Below are positions 50,939 to 58,152 of a stretch of 64,000 bases of DNA, piece by piece (the first letter of the stretch is position 1; the number at the start of each line of letters is the position of its first letter). The DNA lies in assembly GCF_018863395.1 (NCBI RefSeq), contig NZ_JAHKRR010000002.1, forward strand, positions 596,188-660,187, written 5' to 3'. Position numbers and translations under genes: made by a program. Source of the DNA: Sinomicrobium weinanense (GTDB lineage: Bacteria; Bacteroidota; Bacteroidia; Flavobacteriales; Flavobacteriaceae). The notes beneath the pieces are model-generated. The model searched no databases and was not told where the DNA came from. It was given only the letters and a program-made list of their open reading frames with translations.

Positions 50939-51310
50939 ATGGGAATGTTCGTCATCAGCAAGCGACCTAACGGAAGTTATCAATTTGTGTTTACATCCAG
51001 AAAAGGCAAACCTGTGCTTACCAGTATCAGTTGTAAACAAAAGTCGGATTGCGAACAGATCATAAACGCTATCAGAGATCATATTGAAGCATTTACGTTT
51101 ACAAAGAAAAGTACGGCTTCAGGCAAGTTTTTTTTCAGATTATCAAAAGGCGGGCTGGTACTGGCCGCCAGCCGAAAATTTTCGACGCAACTGAGACTGG
51201 ACAAAGGGATCGAAGACACTATAAAGTATATCCGGGAAGCGGAAACCCTGGATTTTTCCGAAAATGAGTCTGTATTTCCGGATACAGAAGCCATTTCGGC
51301 GGGGATATAA
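50939..51310 (+). CDS. YegP-like DUF1508 protein
   Basis: A 123-residue protein with two DUF1508-like repeats: FVISKRPNGSYQFVFTSRKG near 4-23 and SGKFFFRLSKGGLVLAASRK near 62-80. YegP-type proteins are small beta-alpha proteins of unknown function. A Met at residue 3 (50945) is an alternative start. The gene, with its own promoter, is bracketed by 25-bp direct repeats at 50692 and 51352. Confidence 0.85.
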   Translation: MGMFVISKRPNGSYQFVFTSRKGKPVLTSISCKQKSDCEQIINAIRDHIEAFTFTKKSTASGKFFFRLSKGGLVLAASRKFSTQLRLDKGIEDTIKYIREAETLDFSENESVFPDTEAISAGI

Positions 51311-51351
51311 AGATTTTTTCGGATTGATCCGTTTTTTGCTGGTCAAAGGTA

Positions 51352-51376
51352 GGCACTCGTTATAAACGAGCACCAG
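51352..51376. repeat. Direct-repeat hairpin, right copy
   Basis: GGCACTCGTTATAAACGAGC followed by ACCAG; it differs from the copy at 50692-50716 by one base. Confidence 0.7.
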
Positions 51377-51473
51377 GCCAGTTCCTCTATTTTAGTTTAT
51401 CCCGAGTACAATTGAAAGGCTCAGGGTAAACTTCTCATCCCTCTGGGCTAAACCAGAGTAAAATTTGCTGAAT

Positions 51474-51498
51474 AAAAAAACCCTCCATTCCTGGAGGG
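51474..51498 (-). terminator. Terminator after tRNA-Thr
   Basis: On the minus strand: CCCTCC, 6-base loop, GGAGGG, then seven T. Confidence 0.85.
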
Positions 51499-51510
51499 CT
51501 TGTCTTTTGA

Positions 51511-51583
51511 GCCGGCAGAGGGATTCGAACCCACGACCCCGAGATTACAAATCACGTGCTCTGGCCAACTGAGCTATGCCGGC
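51511..51583 (-). tRNA. tRNA-Thr (anticodon UGU)
   Basis: A 73-base cloverleaf on the minus strand. The acceptor stem GCCGGCA/TGCCGGC is perfect, the D arm is GCTC...GAGC, the anticodon loop TTTGTAA gives UGU, and the T loop is TTCGAAT. The T stem and the anticodon stem each hold one U-U mismatch. No CCA is encoded. A promoter box and a terminator frame it. Confidence 0.95.
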
Positions 51584-51608
51584 CTCATCTACGCCTTAAA
51601 AGCGGCAG

Positions 51609-51616
51609 CAAATATA
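51609..51616 (-). promoter_or_regulatory. tRNA-Thr promoter, -7 element
   Basis: TATATTTG on the minus strand, 25 bases ahead of the tRNA. Confidence 0.6.
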
Positions 51617-51656
51617 AAATGGATTTTATTTTCTGCCAATCTTTTTTTAAAAAAAT

Positions 51657-51926
51657 TTAAGACAGCTTATTCACTTTTTCGATCAGCTGATTGGCTTTTT
51701 CTTCCAATTCCCTGTTAACTGTCTTTAAATGAGCCTTTCGGTTTTCCACACTTCGATCATTTATTTTGGCTACCAGATCGTCAAAAGTTTCTATAGCTTC
51801 ATCAATGATCGCATTCCCTTCTTTGGAGTTGTTGTTTTCCGTTGCGGCTTCCCATATGTATACCGCCTCAATGATATCTCCCAGAACGGAATTGATCTCT
51901 TTCTTCAGTTCCTTAATACTTGCCAT
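51657..51926 (-). CDS. Small helical protein of unknown function
   Basis: An 89-residue, all-helical charged protein (MASIKELKKEINSVLGDII start; ANQLIEKVNKLS end) with heptad-like spacing. Close relatives seem conserved in flavobacteria, but no function is known. Its own TAnnTTTG box lies 16 bases upstream. Confidence 0.75.
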   Translation of the reverse strand: MASIKELKKEINSVLGDIIEAVYIWEAATENNNSKEGNAIIDEAIETFDDLVAKINDRSVENRKAHLKTVNRELEEKANQLIEKVNKLS

Positions 51927-51942
51927 GATTTATTATTTTTTG

Positions 51943-51950
51943 CAAATTTA
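51943..51950 (-). promoter_or_regulatory. Promoter -7 element of the small helical protein gene
   Basis: TAAATTTG on the minus strand matches TAnnTTTG. Confidence 0.5.
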
Positions 51951-51966
51951 GATTTTTTAAAGCAAT

Positions 51967-52938
51967 TTACCCGATATAAACCTCCAATAGTTTGGCTTTA
52001 TCAGCTATTAGGTTAACAATGTCGGTCCCGGCAGGGATCAATATGGTCTCTCCTTTTTGTATTTTTTCCTTTCCTTCCCCGGTCGCTATTTCGGCTTCTC
52101 CGTCCACACACATGTATATACTGAAAGAATCCCTGGCAGCTATACGGTGTTCCAGGTGCCCTTCGACATCTATATAATTGGTAGTGAAATAAGGGCACTC
52201 TACCATGGTATTGGGTACATTTTTCTCCCGGGTATACTTTACCTTAAAGTCGTCTTTCTTTTCATAGTCTATGGCATCCAATGCCAGATCGGTATGAAGT
52301 TCCCGGGTATTGCCGTTCTTGTCCTTACGGTTAAAATCGTAGATCCTGTAAGTAATATCGGAGGTTTGCTGTATCTCTGCCAAAAGTATCCCTGCTCCGA
52401 TGGCGTGCACTTTTCCGGTGTTGATAAAGAAGGTATCTCCTTCTTTTACTTTTTCATAATTAAGAATATCGGTCAGGGTATTTTTTTCGAGGTTCCCGGT
52501 ATATTCTTCCTTGGTGACGTTCTTGTTAAAGCCAACAATAAGTTCTGAGCCTTCGTCCGCCTGCATGATATACCACATTTCTGTCTTCCCGAAAGAATTG
52601 TGCCTTTCCCTGGCCAGTTCGTCATTGGGGTGCAACTGGATGGAAAGGTCTTGTTTGGCATCGATAAACTTGATGAGAATAGGAAATTCCGTGCCAAAAC
52701 GTTCTGCAACACTTTTACCGAGGAGCTCCGCTCCATAGGTATCTATAAGCTCCTGGAGGCCTTTTCCTTTGTATTCTCCGTTCGCTACAACAGATACATC
52801 GCCTTTTACGGCTGAAAGTTCCCAGCTTTCTCCGGTAATGTCATTATCTATATCCTTTTCGAGGACATCTTTTAACTTGGTACCTCCCCAAAGGCGTTCT
52901 TTAAGAATGGGGATAAATTTTATCGGATAGGACTTCAT
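51967..52938 (-). CDS. manA: Mannose-6-phosphate isomerase, class I
   Basis: Zinc-dependent conversion between mannose-6-phosphate and fructose-6-phosphate. The 323-residue protein has the short type I fold: zinc ligands Q101 and H103 (SIQLHPND), E120 (FGKTEMWYI) and a His near 178 (NTGKVHAIGAG), with the conserved Arg near 197 (TYRIYDFNR). It stands among other minus-strand single genes. Confidence 0.93.
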   Translation of the reverse strand: MKSYPIKFIPILKERLWGGTKLKDVLEKDIDNDITGESWELSAVKGDVSVVANGEYKGKGLQELIDTYGAELLGKSVAERFGTEFPILIKFIDAKQDLSIQLHPNDELARERHNSFGKTEMWYIMQADEGSELIVGFNKNVTKEEYTGNLEKNTLTDILNYEKVKEGDTFFINTGKVHAIGAGILLAEIQQTSDITYRIYDFNRKDKNGNTRELHTDLALDAIDYEKKDDFKVKYTREKNVPNTMVECPYFTTNYIDVEGHLEHRIAARDSFSIYMCVDGEAEIATGEGKEKIQKGETILIPAGTDIVNLIADKAKLLEVYIG

Positions 52939-53032
52939 ATTTGTTGCTTTTATGTTTTTTATTGTTTTTGCTTCGGGTATGTGCTTGCCGAACGATTCCC
53001 CCCCTGTCCCCCCTCAGGGGGCTTTCTCTTTT

Positions 53033-53443
53033 TCAATCTCCCTTGTAGGTCACAAAATTACGAGGGGTCTCGTAAAGAGTAACTTCGAGGTCGTGAGTGG
53101 GATTTATGTGCGATCGTAACTTATTCCATATGGTCACTGCGATGTTCTCTGCTGTGGGGTTAAGGTCTTTAAATTCGGGAACGTCTAGGTTGAGGTTCTT
53201 ATGGTCAAAAGCGTTTTCTATTTCTTTTTCTATAAGCTCTTTCAGGTCCTTAATATCCATGACAAAGCCGGTTTCCGGATCAATTTTACCGGTAACACTC
53301 ACGGTGAGCCCGTAATTGTGCCCATGATAGTTGGGGCTGTTACATTTGCCGTAGACCACCCTGTTCTTTTCTTCGCTCCATTCGGGGTTATGCAACCTGT
53401 GGGCGGCATTGAAGTGAGCTTTTCTGCTTACCGTGACCTTCAT
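53033..53443 (-). CDS. queD: 6-pyruvoyl-tetrahydropterin synthase/QueD family protein
   Basis: A 136-residue zinc enzyme, T-fold. Zinc ligands H15 (FNAAH), H40 and H42 (NYHGHNY); catalytic Cys at 34 (YGKCNSPNYHG); DH at 80-81 and Glu near 125 (LYETP). In most bacteria this enzyme makes 6-carboxytetrahydropterin for queuosine; biopterin synthesis is the alternative. Its start overlaps the idi stop by one base (TAATG). Confidence 0.88.
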   Translation of the reverse strand: MKVTVSRKAHFNAAHRLHNPEWSEEKNRVVYGKCNSPNYHGHNYGLTVSVTGKIDPETGFVMDIKDLKELIEKEIENAFDHKNLNLDVPEFKDLNPTAENIAVTIWNKLRSHINPTHDLEVTLYETPRNFVTYKGD

Positions 53444-53970
53444 TATGATGCGTTTTGCATTAAGTGATCGTAAAATTTGTTGAAAATGATCTTAAACCAC
53501 GCTGTGTATAACTCCGGGCTTTGTTCCATATCTTTTTTCACTTCTTCCGGATATACCCATTTCCAGTCTACTACTTCGTCGGGATTGGGTTGGGGCTCTT
53601 TATTGTACTTTCCTATAAGCACATGGTCGAATTCGTGTTCCGTGAGCCCGTTGTCAAAAGGTGCTTTATAAACAAAGGAGAAGATCTCTTCGAGATCGGT
53701 AGTAAATCCCATTTCTTCCATCAGCCTTCTTTTTCCGGCATTGACGGAGGACTCCCCTTCTCTTTGATGACTACAACAGGTATTGGTCCACAATCCCGGG
53801 GAATGGTATTTGCTCTTTGCCCTCTGCTGTATCATGGTCTGTCCCTTGTCGTTCATCACGAAGACAGAGAACGCACGGTGCAATAGTCCTTTTTCATGGG
53901 CTTCCATTTTGGGCATCAACCCTTGTGGCTCGTCTTTTTCGTTTACCAATATAACTCTTTCTTCCTGCAT
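53443..53970 (-). CDS. idi: Isopentenyl-diphosphate delta-isomerase, type I
   Basis: Interconverts IPP and DMAPP for isoprenoid synthesis. A 175-residue Nudix-fold enzyme: metal His residues at 25 and 31 (MEAHEKGLLHRAFSVF), the catalytic Cys in TNTCCSHQ (about 65), Nudix-like GKRRLMEEMGF and the Glu in LTEHEFDHV near 114. It shares one base with queD, so the two are translationally coupled. A TAnnTTTG box lies 31 bases upstream. Confidence 0.95.
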   Translation of the reverse strand: MQEERVILVNEKDEPQGLMPKMEAHEKGLLHRAFSVFVMNDKGQTMIQQRAKSKYHSPGLWTNTCCSHQREGESSVNAGKRRLMEEMGFTTDLEEIFSFVYKAPFDNGLTEHEFDHVLIGKYNKEPQPNPDEVVDWKWVYPEEVKKDMEQSPELYTAWFKIIFNKFYDHLMQNAS

Positions 53971-54001
53971 ATGTTCCTTTTGTTCTGTTTCAACAAGGGT
54001 T

Positions 54002-54009
54002 CAAAAATA
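54002..54009 (-). promoter_or_regulatory. idi-queD promoter, -7 element
   Basis: TATTTTTG on the minus strand, 31 bases ahead of idi. Confidence 0.55.
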
Positions 54010-54236
54010 CAAAACCCGTGCCAGCCGTCATAGTAAATCGGTTTTACTTTTTTGGCCCGGTTCGCCGAAAGAGCCTACACCCCGTATAAACATACAACTA
54101 TCCCGAAGGCATGTACAAAGCAGACTTCAAGACATGAGATATTAGATTTATGATTTATGGTTGGTTTCACTTGAATGCCTCACGTCTCTGTCCGGTTTAT
54201 TATACACGGGCACGGGGTTCTTCTGCCTTGTAACAA

Positions 54237-54404
54237 CCTTGTTTCTCCATATAACAAGTTTATTCCTTAACGAAACCTTTTCAAAGTGCAACATTTGCTA
54301 ACCCTTCTCTCCCATAATAATCTTGTTTCACTGCTACACAATTCTATTCCCTATCGAAACCATTTCAAAGTACGGCACTTGTTAACCCACCTCCCGCATA
54401 ACAA
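54237..54404. repeat. Two tandem 84-bp repeat units
   Basis: Unit A 54237-54320 and unit B 54321-54404 align without gaps; I count 61 of 84 identical bases. The best kept stretches are CTTGTTTC, CGAAACC, TTTCAAAGT and TAACCC. Confidence 0.75.
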
Positions 54405-54517
54405 TAAAAGGGCACGGGGGGTCTGTTTCGCCCCTCTGTGCTTTGGTCTGCATCCTGCGTATCGGGAAACCCATCCCGCGTACTTTCAGCCTTAATCCAC
54501 CCGGCTTCCGGGCTGCC

Positions 54518-55702
54518 TTACCTCATGATATACAACCACCCGGAGACCGGTTTACTCCCGTCTCCCAGATCCAGTACATAATAGTAGGTTCCTACGGGAA
54601 GCATCCCGTTACGGCTTATGGTGTTTTTTATATTGGAACTCCCTTTCCAGGAATTGTCGTATCCTTTTTGTTTAAACACGAGATTACCGTAACGGTTATA
54701 CACCCGGAGCTGGTTCTCCGGATAGTTTTCTATACAATCGATACGGAAAGTATCATTATTACCGTCTTCATTAGGTGAGAATAGGTTGTACACGGTGAGA
54801 CACCGGGGAGATGTAGCTGCTTCTGCACGGTTGTTGGTTTCATCGGTATCCCGGGGATCGGAAGTACTGAGCCGGGCTACATTTACATAATCCTCACGGA
54901 AAAGCACGGTTGCCCTGACCTGTAACTCCCCGGTCTCATCGCCGGGCAGAACCGGAATGACCCAGGTACCCGAGGAAGCATTATATGTTCCCTTATCCGA
55001 CCAGTGCGAAATATAGGCATACCCGGACGGCAGCCGGTCGACAATAACAATATCCCGTATAGCAATGGGGGTTTTATTCGCCACCCTGACCGTAAAATTA
55101 ACCGGCCGGTCTATCAGAGGCCTGGGATCGTCCACCTCCTTGGTAACGGCCAGGTCCGGACACACATCCGGGAATACGGTTACGGCCAGCCGTTCTCCAC
55201 TTTCGTTCCCGCCTGCCTCCGGAGATTGCGAGGCATAATAGGTAACCCCTTCTTCCAGGGGGTGGTTCCCCGGGAGCACATGACCTTCCCGGGGAGCATC
55301 ATACCAGGTGATATTAATCCCGGTAACCTTTATATCGGCAATAACAGGATGGTAGAGCATACAGAAATACTGATCGCTTTCCCCGTCGGGAGGAGGAGAT
55401 GAATCATCCGAAAACCGGACTTCAACCTCATTGGAGATTTCAGAGCTACATCCGTCAACATTAAAAGAGACCACCGTATATATCCCTTCCAGGACTACAG
55501 CATAGGTGTCCCCGGTAGCATCATTCACGGCTTCCCCGTTCCGGAACCACTGGTAGTAGAAAGCTCCCCGGGAAGAAGCATGCAGGTTCACCGTACTCCC
55601 CGGCGGGATTACAATGATTTCATCGTTTCCCTGCGCACCGGCGTATTGCCAGAAACAGAGGAAAATAAAAAAGAGTTTCCTGATCCGCATCATATTGAAC
55701 AA
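54518..55702 (-). CDS. Secreted T9SS substrate: DUF11 and type-B C-terminal domain
   Basis: A 394-residue exported protein. Signal peptide to about residue 23 (YAGAQG), Ig/PKD-like modules at 28-185 (FYYQWFRNGEAVNDATGDTY), a DUF11 domain at ~185-300 (VTKEVDDPRPLIDRPVNFTV, IVIVDRLPSGYAYISHW) and a type-B T9SS domain at ~305-394: VYNLFSPNEDGNNDTFRIDC, YNRYGNLVFK, LPVGTYYYVLDL and the end SGWLYIMR. It would be exported and held at the cell surface. It is the last gene of the co-oriented locus. Confidence 0.9.
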   Translation of the reverse strand: MFNMMRIRKLFFIFLCFWQYAGAQGNDEIIVIPPGSTVNLHASSRGAFYYQWFRNGEAVNDATGDTYAVVLEGIYTVVSFNVDGCSSEISNEVEVRFSDDSSPPPDGESDQYFCMLYHPVIADIKVTGINITWYDAPREGHVLPGNHPLEEGVTYYASQSPEAGGNESGERLAVTVFPDVCPDLAVTKEVDDPRPLIDRPVNFTVRVANKTPIAIRDIVIVDRLPSGYAYISHWSDKGTYNASSGTWVIPVLPGDETGELQVRATVLFREDYVNVARLSTSDPRDTDETNNRAEAATSPRCLTVYNLFSPNEDGNNDTFRIDCIENYPENQLRVYNRYGNLVFKQKGYDNSWKGSSNIKNTISRNGMLPVGTYYYVLDLGDGSKPVSGWLYIMR

Positions 55703-55793
55703 AGGAGATAACTCCCGTAAACGGGATGGTAACGGGCAACTGTACTGCCCGGTTTCCCCGTATAATTTTTGAAGAGATTGTCCGGATATACAA

Positions 55794-56687
55794 TTAATCC
55801 GTTACAGTACCGATAGTAATTGTCGGTGCTCCCGGCGTCGGGGATACCACAATCTGAAGGTCAGCAGCACCATCCTGCACCGTAGTTGTATAGGTTACAT
55901 AATCCCTGCTCCCTTTATCTTTTACAACATATTCCACTTCTACATAAAAAGTATAGGTTCCGGGATCGGTAAGGGTAACGGCATAAGTATCCGCAGAAGT
56001 AGCCAGGTCAATGGGATTGGCAGTATCAGCATCCTTTACGGCGAACCATGTATAGGTTACTTCAAAATCATTCCCGTCCGGGTTGGGATACCCGTTGGTA
56101 TTGGCCGTATAATCCACATTCAGGGAGGTCACGGACAACTCTATCGGTGTTGCCGGCACATCTGTAGAACAGTATGCCAGCGGGTTACCGTTAGCATTAA
56201 AGGTGGTTTCCACGGTAAGCGGTGACAGTACAAAAAGAATAATATCCTCAAAATCTCCGGACTGACAGATTACACTGCCATCGTCCACAAGCCCGTAAAC
56301 CCGGTATTTATGATATCCGGGGGTGAGTTGGGTCAGGGTCAGGTTCTGTGTGGCTTCCCCTGTGATAAGATTTTCCGTTTCGGTCGTACCATCAGTAGTG
56401 ATGATGGTATGCCATTGATAGGCGGTAAAGGTATTTCCCAGGCCATCATCCAGACTGGCTGTCAGGGTAAGCGAAGGGCCGGAAGTTGCAGGGTTATAGA
56501 ACAATACCGCATCGTTTATTGTAGTCACGGGTAAGGTATTGTTGGTAATACTACCCACGGTAAGATCCCCCGGGATACCGATGGGTGTGACAGGTGACGG
56601 CGCCACAATCTGGGCAAATGCCGGGACGGAGCAAACTAAGAACAGGGTAACAAGACCGTTTTTCAGGAGTTTTTCAAATCGTTTCAT
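55794..56687 (-). CDS. Secreted protein of unknown function, Ig-like
   Basis: A 297-residue protein with a signal peptide ending near residue 25 (VPAFAQ). The rest is Thr/Val-rich beta sequence that looks like two or three Ig-like modules (AYQWHTIITTDGTTETENL; FEVTYTWFAVKDADTANPI). It has no C-terminal secretion domain; the end (VVSPTPGAPTITIGTVTD) is similar in layout to the end of the neighbouring protein at 56717. Possibly periplasmic, or surface-bound to a partner. Confidence 0.75.
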   Translation of the reverse strand: MKRFEKLLKNGLVTLFLVCSVPAFAQIVAPSPVTPIGIPGDLTVGSITNNTLPVTTINDAVLFYNPATSGPSLTLTASLDDGLGNTFTAYQWHTIITTDGTTETENLITGEATQNLTLTQLTPGYHKYRVYGLVDDGSVICQSGDFEDIILFVLSPLTVETTFNANGNPLAYCSTDVPATPIELSVTSLNVDYTANTNGYPNPDGNDFEVTYTWFAVKDADTANPIDLATSADTYAVTLTDPGTYTFYVEVEYVVKDKGSRDYVTYTTTVQDGAADLQIVVSPTPGAPTITIGTVTD

Positions 56688-56716
56688 TTTAATTGGTTTT
56701 AGGTTGTTATTGGATA

Positions 56717-58054
56717 TTAATTGGTCGTATTTTCTATGCTGATATCAGGATTACTGTAATACGGATGTACAACGACCTGTACAGGGGTGCGTCCGGATTC
56801 GTCCGTACACCCGGGCCTGGTTTCCGACACATAGAAATAATGGGTTCCGGAAACAGTAAAATCGGGCGTATACGAGATACCGGAAAAAACAGGAGATCCT
56901 CCCGTGGCGGTCGTATACCAGTAGTAAGTAGCATTTATTAAGGGCTGATCTACCTGCAGGGTGGCTTCTTCGCCAAAACAGGTATAGACCATATCATTTA
57001 TCAGGTCCGGAGCTGTAGGTATTCTTTCCATTTCATATACATGGAGGCTGCTCAATGCATTTAAAAGCCCCTCTCCTACACTTACCTCTATACGGTTAAA
57101 GGCTACATCTACCGGGTAGGTCAACACCTGTAAATCACTGCTTCCGGGCAGGAGAGACAGGGACAACAGGTTCTCGTCCAGAGCCAGGACCCCGTTATCC
57201 ATATCGTTATGGTATGTTCTTATGGTAAAGCTACTGGCCAGCAGGGAAGCGTCCAGAAGCCCTCCTCCCGGGTTCTTAAAAACTACCCGGACCGAATCTC
57301 CCGGCTGTGAGGATGTATTGTATAAGGTCTTGATAAAGGTCTTGTCTGTGACGCTGATATTTGAACGAAGGATACTATTTGTCGATACGTTACCGTCAAT
57401 GGCATTCTGCGGATCTTCAATGGTATTCAGTCCTCCCACTAATCCGCTGGTAGAGCCATACAGAACCTCGACAGGCGAATTACAGACAATATCATTAACG
57501 AAATCCTGCAAATAGTAAGCATAATACACATCAAGATTCAGTCCCAGGCTCACTAATCCTGTCAAAGTGATCCTGACAGCGTCATAAGCCACAGGTACTC
57601 CGTTTTCGTCTGATGGCACAAATATTATCTCATTTACAAAAGCCCCGTTGAGCAGGGATAGCAAACCTCCCATACCCTTTTCCTCACCAACAACAACTCC
57701 GTTTCTGTATGCCTGAATGCTAACCCCGGAAGCTACATTTAAGAGCCCCATATTATTTCCGAATTTGATATGCACCGGTTTTCCGGTCGGGGGGACATCA
57801 AGGAAATTCATTCTTATCCATGCAGTTCCAGCAATGTTAACGCTAAGATTGGCCTTTGTTCCTATATTTCCGTCAACCGCATTACCGGCATCAGATACAT
57901 TTCCGGTCAGGAAACTGCTTCCATGATCTTCCGTATCGGCATACACCCGTTCCTGTGCCTGCTGCGCCCGGAGGCTATCAAAGCCACACAGGAAAGCGAG
58001 GATTACAAGAACACACAGTACAACTACTGCTTTTTTTTCTAATTCCGGGTGCAT
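56717..58054 (-). CDS. Secreted protein with two discoidin-like and Ig-like modules
   Basis: A 445-residue protein. Membrane-export signal at residues 8-30 (SLRAQ). Two related modules carry the pattern NAVDGNIGTKANLSVNI (near 58) and NAIDGNVSTNSILRSNI (near 225), which recall discoidin/F5-8-type sugar-binding domains, and an Ig-like module follows (PLINATYYWYTTATGGSPVF). The end VVVHPYYSNPDISIENTTN is like that of the next gene and no T9SS domain is present. The start at 58054 is chosen since upstream residues do not form a signal. Confidence 0.75.
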   Translation of the reverse strand: MHPELEKKAVVVLCVLVILAFLCGFDSLRAQQAQERVYADTEDHGSSFLTGNVSDAGNAVDGNIGTKANLSVNIAGTAWIRMNFLDVPPTGKPVHIKFGNNMGLLNVASGVSIQAYRNGVVVGEEKGMGGLLSLLNGAFVNEIIFVPSDENGVPVAYDAVRITLTGLVSLGLNLDVYYAYYLQDFVNDIVCNSPVEVLYGSTSGLVGGLNTIEDPQNAIDGNVSTNSILRSNISVTDKTFIKTLYNTSSQPGDSVRVVFKNPGGGLLDASLLASSFTIRTYHNDMDNGVLALDENLLSLSLLPGSSDLQVLTYPVDVAFNRIEVSVGEGLLNALSSLHVYEMERIPTAPDLINDMVYTCFGEEATLQVDQPLINATYYWYTTATGGSPVFSGISYTPDFTVSGTHYFYVSETRPGCTDESGRTPVQVVVHPYYSNPDISIENTTN

Positions 58055-58152
58055 AGGGGTAGTTTGGATTAATATAAAAAAGATGATGTATTGACCACAA
58101 CACATCATCTTTTACAAACGTAGATTAGGAAAATTATTTATCGATTATGATA

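Larger units (their letters stand above)
53971..54517. other. 547-base gap with an 84-bp tandem duplication
   Basis: No gene seen. It holds the idi promoter, the tandem duplication at 54237-54404 and its 10-bp flanking direct repeats (GGGCACGGGG at 54208-54217 and 54410-54419). It marks the boundary between housekeeping genes and the T9SS surface locus. Confidence 0.6.

Noticed and set aside
50835..51065. Small plus-strand frame ahead of the yegP-like gene
   Set aside because: It overlaps the DUF1508 gene in another frame and starts upstream of its promoter; no family features.
54286..54495. Small plus-strand frame in the 547-base gap
   Set aside because: It arises from the 84-bp tandem repeat (HLLTLLSHNN and HLLTHLPHNN); no start signal or family.
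54518..58054. One large gene split by stop codons
   Set aside because: Each of the three proteins has its own signal peptide and start, so they are separate genes.
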